A stretch of 64,000 nucleotides of DNA from Cercis canadensis (lineage: Eukaryota > Streptophyta > Magnoliopsida > Fabales > Fabaceae), in contig QAOA01000527.1 in NCBI GenBank assembly GCA_003255065.1, forward strand, positions 62,001 to 126,000, read 5' to 3'. Made by a program: the position numbers and the translations under genes. Within the stretch, counting starts at the first letter, position 1. Each line of letters opens with the position of its first letter. Positions 59,701 through 64,000 of the stretch are shown here, piece by piece. A model generated the notes under the pieces. That model worked only from the letters and a program-made list of their open reading frames with translations. It did no database searches and had not been told where the DNA came from.

Positions 59701-61849
59701 AGTCATCAACCCCGAACCATCACCAGAATCATTATCTGCTCCACAGCCACCACGATGTTCCATACAGCCTAGAGCATTAAGAGCATCCTTGACAATCTGA
59801 TGTGATGGTTTATTTTCCAAATTGGCAATAAATCCAACACCACAAGCTCCTCTTTCTGATATTATGTCTTCCAAGTTTGCAACCTGATTAAAAAGCAATT
59901 AGGATCATTCAACAAATTATGTATGTAGATTAGATAGCACGAACAAAAACTAATTGATCAACCCAGCATATAGTAGCAAATTTAAAATAACAGCAAAGCC
60001 AACTGTAGATTAGGAACCAAAAGGTAAAGAGAAACAAATTTAAAATAAGTTCTCTACATTGAAAGGATTATTCAGGATTCACAAAGATCTATGAAACAGT
60101 TAGATGAGATTCACACTTAAAACTGCATGTCACTTGTCCTGTTGTCTTTCTCCTAAAGCATCATTTAAACAATATTAACAGAGCAGACCAAAAAGGGAAG
60201 GTCCAAAGCATAACCTATCAGTTTTCCCTTTTCCACCTGCGTTACCATTCTAAATAAGGATTATCTGTAATGAATTTTCACAAATACATTGAAAACAAAA
60301 ATCTTTATTTGGTTAGCTGATTTTGTAGATTGCATTCCTTAATAATATGTGCACAAAGGCAAGACTCCACAATTGTCGACAACCAATCTTTTAACCATTG
60401 CAGCTTGAAATTAAGATAAAATAAACACTCCATCCTCATGTAAGGGGGGGAAAATTATTTTGGAAAAATAATTTCAGTATACAAGAATACTATCAGCAAC
60501 TTGTCTAATGGCACAGCAATTGCCACCCCATCAGTCTTTAAATATTGTTTCAGTAACATCAATCCCATAAAATATTAGCCCATGTCACCATCATCTCCAT
60601 TAACCTCTTATGGCCAACAAGAGTATTACCTTTCACTATTCCTAGCATTACTCTAATGTCACTATTGATTTTCTTTTCCCATAACTTTAGTGTTTACTAA
60701 ACTAATTTCTTTCTGACTATGACCGGTATACATATAGGTTCATTATTCATTAAACCTAAAGAACACTGTTGGAAGACATTTTGGTTGATAATAATACAAG
60801 ATGTTGCCAACCGTATGGCGAACATCCGTGCGCCTAAAGAGTCATTCAAGGTAGGCATGTATCTCTCGGGGAAATAATGCTAAACTGACTCTGTGTATGC
60901 TCCTGCTCCCTCGTTTAACATCTAGAACAAAGCAAAAGGTTTGTTTGAAAATGCCAAAGTATTAGATTAGGAGAATGGTGCCCAGATCTGAAGCATGTCT
61001 ATATCCAACCATCCAAAGACTCAATTGACATCGTCAAAAACGAAATTGTCCAAGCCTTCAACACTTCCTGAGGCAAAGGTATGTGAAAATTTTGTTTAAT
61101 CCTACTTGTAGGTCAATCATCAATTCATATCATATCAGCACTATCTGGCATGAATTGATCAGGAAAACAAGAGGCATATGAACTCATAAGCAACTGTGTG
61201 CCTTGAACCATGCCATGATTGTCACCTACTTATAGCACAAGGTAGGGCGTTTCCTTCTGTCTTCAAATCTACGACTCTTCTTTCACAAATACTTTAAAAA
61301 GAAAATAACGCGCGAGTGATTCAGAAAAATCTTTCCGATTTCTAAAACTAACTCCTTTACCGCAATGGCTCAAACTTGTTGCCGAAGTTGTTCTCTCTAT
61401 TCCAAAGGAAATAGCAGAGCTCACTCGTAGCGAGTAAAAATACTCTGTTTGGGGAACGAACCCAAACAGAAATCTCTAATTTCATTAAAACAAACTTCAA
61501 CCGACGAAGCCAAAAATTATAGTGCTCCTTACAATATGAACAACATAAAACGAACCTGTGGTTGTAAATCAGATGAAGGAGCTGAATCATTGAGGCCCTT
61601 ACAGCAACGTTCAAGTTCAAGAACAGCTTTGACCGAGGAAGAAGTCCTGGTGACGTGATGCTGAAAGCCTCTGCGAGAGCCAAACGCTCCCAATTTGCGC
61701 TTACCTCGCTTGGATTTCCAGTACAAACCGGTGAAGTCGACGAGTAACTGACTGTTGGAGGAGGCAAGAAGGGAAGGAAAAGGCTCTACGGCGGAGCGGG
61801 CATTGGAATGGAGGAGCTGAGAAATGGAAGACACTGAGTGTAGCGCCAT
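41755..61849 (-). CDS. GLU: Ferredoxin-dependent glutamate synthase (Fd-GOGAT), plastid
   Basis: Makes two glutamates from glutamine and 2-oxoglutarate with electrons from ferredoxin, for plastid ammonium assimilation and photorespiration. Exons, 5' to 3': 61556-61849, 59571-59883, 58471-58913, 58257-58388, 57798-57896, 57080-57150, 56296-56392, 55673-55765, 55173-55318, 54440-54599, 53403-53513, 53074-53289, 52384-52541, 51623-51752, 51058-51116, 50854-50959, 50364-50460, 49978-50093, 49696-49893, 49414-49524, 48626-48865, 48438-48536, 46574-46669, 46269-46466, 46084-46158, 45818-45946, 45609-45707, 44213-44355, 44014-44107, 43368-43606, 43154-43232, 42212-42295, 41755-41916. These 33 exons join in frame to 1,628 residues, the normal length. 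Residues 1-111 are a serine-rich transit peptide plus propeptide. Cys112 in GACGVGF is the Ntn-amidotransferase nucleophile. The FMN/synthase domain includes [14 protein letters not shown] and the 3Fe-4S cysteines 1243, 1249 and 1254 ([12 protein letters not shown]). The glycine-rich C-terminal domain follows. All key residues are present. Position matches Arabidopsis GLU2; whether it acts as leaf GLU1 cannot be read here. Confidence 0.97.
42750..42828. repeat. A-rich low-complexity tract in a GOGAT intron
   Basis: A nearly pure A stretch broken by GG, G and T, in the intron between exons 31 and 32 (42296-43153). The antisense frame across it (42518-42856) encodes only a phenylalanine run and is not a gene. 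Confidence 0.8.
44640..44930 (-). mobile_element. TRIM-type LTR element (copy 3), fossil, in a GOGAT intron
   Basis: Two 71-bp terminal repeats (44640-44710 and 44860-44930) beginning TGTCAAGAAACCATC and holding the AGCTTAAGCTGTTAGGTGAAG core are well over 90% alike. They flank 149 bp of non-coding DNA. The sequence CTCTGATACCAT before the right repeat is the tRNA-Met primer site in reverse, so the element lies on the minus strand, in the same sense as Fd-GOGAT. It sits in intron 27 (44356-45608). A five-base flank duplication is nearly matched. Its repeats are the most alike of the three copies, hence it is probably the youngest. Confidence 0.85.
47490..47630. mobile_element. Short hairpin MITE in Fd-GOGAT intron 22
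   Basis: The left arm 47490-47552 (GGAGGGTCTTATATTGGTGG through GAATTCAAAAAATTT) is matched in inverted orientation by 47567-47630 at about 90%, with a 14-base loop. The whole forms an almost perfect 140-bp hairpin with no coding content. It sits in the longest late intron of Fd-GOGAT (46670-48437). The TSD is unclear (TACT-like on both sides), so the superfamily is not assigned. Confidence 0.75.
54617..54931. repeat. 164-bp period duplication in Fd-GOGAT intron 9
   Basis: A block beginning GTACAGTAAGCACC at 54617 recurs in diverged form as GTACTGTAAGACCC at 54781. Shared segments include CATACTTGACCAT, GAGATACCAAACATGAT, CATTAGCTT and CCCCAGGAACCAG. The copies have clearly drifted, so the duplication is old. 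It lies within the intron 54600-55172, near its 3' end as the gene reads. Confidence 0.75.
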
Positions 61850-62141
61850 AGCAGAGAGAGAGAGAAACAGAGCCCCTCAAGCTCAGAGAGAGAGAGGGAG
61901 AGAATCGTGTGGAGAATGGAGCAGACGAGGGGGTGAATGAAGATAAAAGGAGGAGAGGTCAGGAAGTACCAGAACGCCTCGCACACACGACCACCAACAC
62001 ACTCTCTGCCTGCCTCTGCTGTCCACTTCTCTTCGTCCTGTGATGTATACCACTCCGAATTCTACCTTCCACTGACCAAGTTTTTTTCTTCTGTGAGGCG
62101 GTGTACCATTCTCCACTATGCCGCGCTCCACCTGTCACCCT

Positions 62142-62149
62142 TATTTATA
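62142..62149 (-). promoter_or_regulatory. TATA box of Fd-GOGAT
   Basis: TATAAATA on the minus strand, about 293 bp upstream of the ATG at 61849. Transcription would start near 62115, giving a leader of about 265 nt. That leader is rich in CT repeats on the coding strand, seen as GAGAGAG runs at 61855-61905 on the plus strand. Strong TATA plus CT-rich leader is common in highly expressed plastid-protein genes. Confidence 0.65.
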
Positions 62150-62870
62150 CAATTGTAGATATCATACGAGGAAAACAAATTAGGCCACGCTGAACTTATT
62201 ACATGAAATCTCTACATTTACTAGTTACTAATAAGGGAGTGAGGAGACAAAGAATCCCACATCATTGGCACTGCATCATTACCAAAACTCACGCCTTTGA
62301 TTCAATCCCTTATTCCTTTTTTAGAGATTATGTGAATATAATACTAAGCACAAATATGAATTTTTAAAATGACAATTGTTTAAAAACCAATAAATATGTA
62401 AAGTTTTATGTCCCAATCAAAGGCATAAATTAATTATTCTAGTACATTATGAGTTTGAAATGTCAACCATTTGCCTACAATAAAGTTATTATAATTATTA
62501 AATTCTTTCACATTATGCATATATAACTGCACTTGAATTTAATTAAATTTATTTNAACTACACTTGAATTTAATTAAATTTATTTGAATTTTTTATTTTT
62601 ATAGATAACATCATAACACCTTAACTCGTATAAGATATTGTGACATATTCTCTATTTAAAAAAACAGCATACTTTGGACTAAATTATTGTGGCGTCGGAT
62701 TTGTCCAATGACAAGATGAAGTTGATGTCGGTTGCACCTGATTTGTGCTCAATTGAAGACCCATCACAGAATCTCTATCACATGTTTTAGGGAGCACCAA
62801 TAAGAAAATGAAATTAAAAAAAAAAATCACAGCTACCATATTGGGTGTTCCACGTCACCACATCGTAACA
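62150..62870. other. Upstream flank of Fd-GOGAT
   Basis: AT-rich promoter and spacer with no recognisable gene. A 30-bp segment is repeated on each side of an N at 62555 (62525-62554 and 62556-62585), again suggesting an uncollapsed contig overlap. Confidence 0.5.
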
Positions 62871-63060
62871 CACCGCTGACGTCACAGATGAATACGGACG
62901 TTTTGATCCTGGCCAACTGGCAACTTCCAGTTCCGTGAGCAAATGGACAGTTTCATTGGCGCGAAAATAACCGGCATTTCCCGGTAATCGTGTATCGCCT
63001 GCGTAACCCCTACCCTATTTGTTTTGTCTGTTGAGCACGTCGAGGGACATGGATTCGGAG
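62871..63060. promoter_or_regulatory. Promoter-like island without a gene in the window
   Basis: A patch richer in G+C than its flanks carries the bZIP palindrome TGACGTCA (62877-62884) and a perfect E2F site GCGCGAAA (62959-62966, TTTCGCGC on the minus strand). ACCCCTACCC follows near 63008. Such motifs are typical of cell-cycle or DNA-replication gene promoters. No open frame of note follows on either strand before the window ends, so any gene must have a distant first exon or lie outside. Function is inferred only. Confidence 0.4.
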
Positions 63061-64000
63061 TAATTAGATTTGACTAGTGTTTATCAGAATTTGGATATAT
63101 ATTAGTGGACTTGAGGTTAATTGCAAAAGGTGGTTTGTTAGTTAGCTTCATCTGCACCCTTCAGGCATTCGTTGTTGCTTGATTCCATTGAGTTGGCCAA
63201 CTATTATTGCCATCTTCTATTCTATTCCATTCTCATGGAAAGTGGACAAGGAAGTAAAACTAGTGAGTGGATTAGCCTCTCATATAATTGAATTTGGAAT
63301 AATGGTACTTGTACTTGTACACGCTGTGTGATTGTACAAATAAAACTGTGCCATCAAAATTAACATTGAATACTCTGCTTTGAACATCTTAAATTTAAAT
63401 CTTAATAAGATGGGATAAGATAGAAATATGAGAAGAAATAATCATGCTTCCAATAAACTAATAAAAAAAATATTATGAGTTAGAGACTTATATTTAAAAA
63501 AATAATAATCAAATGCATGATTATAAGATTCTCAAATAATAAGAACTGATAAAGACATTTATAGATTAATATGTATAGAGTGAATTTTATATCATCAAAA
63601 TAACTACAAATTGCCTTATGCATTCATGCACTGAAGCCAATTCTAGTGCTAATTTGCGACTTGATTATTACTTTACATCTCAAGCATGAAGTAATCAGAC
63701 ACTTAGTTTGGCTTTCAGCTCAACTTGGTCAATAGATTACAAAGGATGATATGGATGCATATTGTTCATAAAAGTTAGAATAGCATCACGACTTCTATGT
63801 TGGACAATTTTGTTCCTTTCTGTTTTTTACTTACCCAACCAAGTGCCTTCTATCATGGAAATAGTATAAAAACAAGAAGAAAATAAAAGAGCAGAGAGTA
63901 GTGTTACATTTTGTTAAAGTAGTTGGCTTTTCCAGCACCCTAGAGGCAACCGACCCTGCCCTTTGTTCCCTTAGTTATAAGTCCTTTTCTTATTCTTCCA
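63061..64000. other. AT-rich right end of the window
   Basis: No gene, RNA or element is recognised. Short ATG frames at 63050 and 63236 end within 20 codons. The stretch could be a 5' leader or long first intron of a gene starting at the island near 62.9 kb. Confidence 0.4.

Noticed and set aside
1-64000. tRNA, rRNA, known microRNA precursors, CRISPR arrays
   Set aside because: A visual scan for tRNA T-loop motifs, common conserved plant microRNA sequences and regularly spaced repeats found nothing convincing; species-specific small RNAs cannot be excluded.

Overview
This is a stretch of nuclear chromosome from a flowering plant, almost certainly a eudicot and probably woody, although the species cannot be named from sequence alone. 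The evidence is a plastid-type ferredoxin-dependent glutamate synthase, a subgroup Ib bHLH iron regulator, two ARGOS/OSR organ-size genes, AT-rich GT-AG introns, telo-box and site II promoter motifs, and short TRIM-type LTR elements with an initiator-tRNA-Met primer site. Seven protein-coding genes are supported. Every exon junction given was traced by hand through splice signals and reading phase. Single N bases and duplications abutting them show an unfinished assembly.

Layout. 0.7-4.4 kb (-): EMG1/NEP1, the 18S rRNA pseudouridine methyltransferase. Its last intron holds a Mutator-like element and a second foldback element. 4.4-5.2 kb: a shared bidirectional promoter. 5.2-14.5 kb (+): NOL10/EDA7 (yeast Enp2), 16 exons. 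15.6-16.5 kb (-): SPC12, a signal-peptidase-complex subunit with a 5' UTR intron. 18.7-19.9 kb (+): a bHLH Ib gene of the ORG2/ORG3/bHLH100 type. 20-29 kb: mostly AT-rich spacer with a TRIM element, an orphan site II cluster and a palindrome-rich duplication. 29.65 kb and 37.4 kb (+): two small OSR/ARGOS-like membrane-protein genes, separated and followed by AT-rich spacer. 41.8-61.85 kb (-): a complete 33-exon Fd-GOGAT gene (1,628 codons) with element insertions in several introns. 62.2-64 kb: spacer containing a promoter-like island with no gene in the window.

How the genes relate. EMG1 and NOL10 both act in the nucleolar small-subunit processome and are divergently transcribed from one promoter region, which suggests co-expression. 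The remaining genes act in separate processes: ER signal-peptide cleavage, iron-deficiency transcription, organ growth, and plastid nitrogen assimilation/photorespiration. The order EMG1-NOL10-bHLH Ib-OSR-Fd-GOGAT recalls two separate Arabidopsis loci combined (At3g56970-At3g57000 and At2g41220-At2g41240, from memory of that genome). The window therefore looks like the unfractionated ancestral arrangement. I found no CRISPR, no tRNA or rRNA gene, no recognisable microRNA precursor and no clearly novel system. The least explained structures are the palindrome-dense 250-bp duplication near 24 kb and two promoter-like islands without genes.
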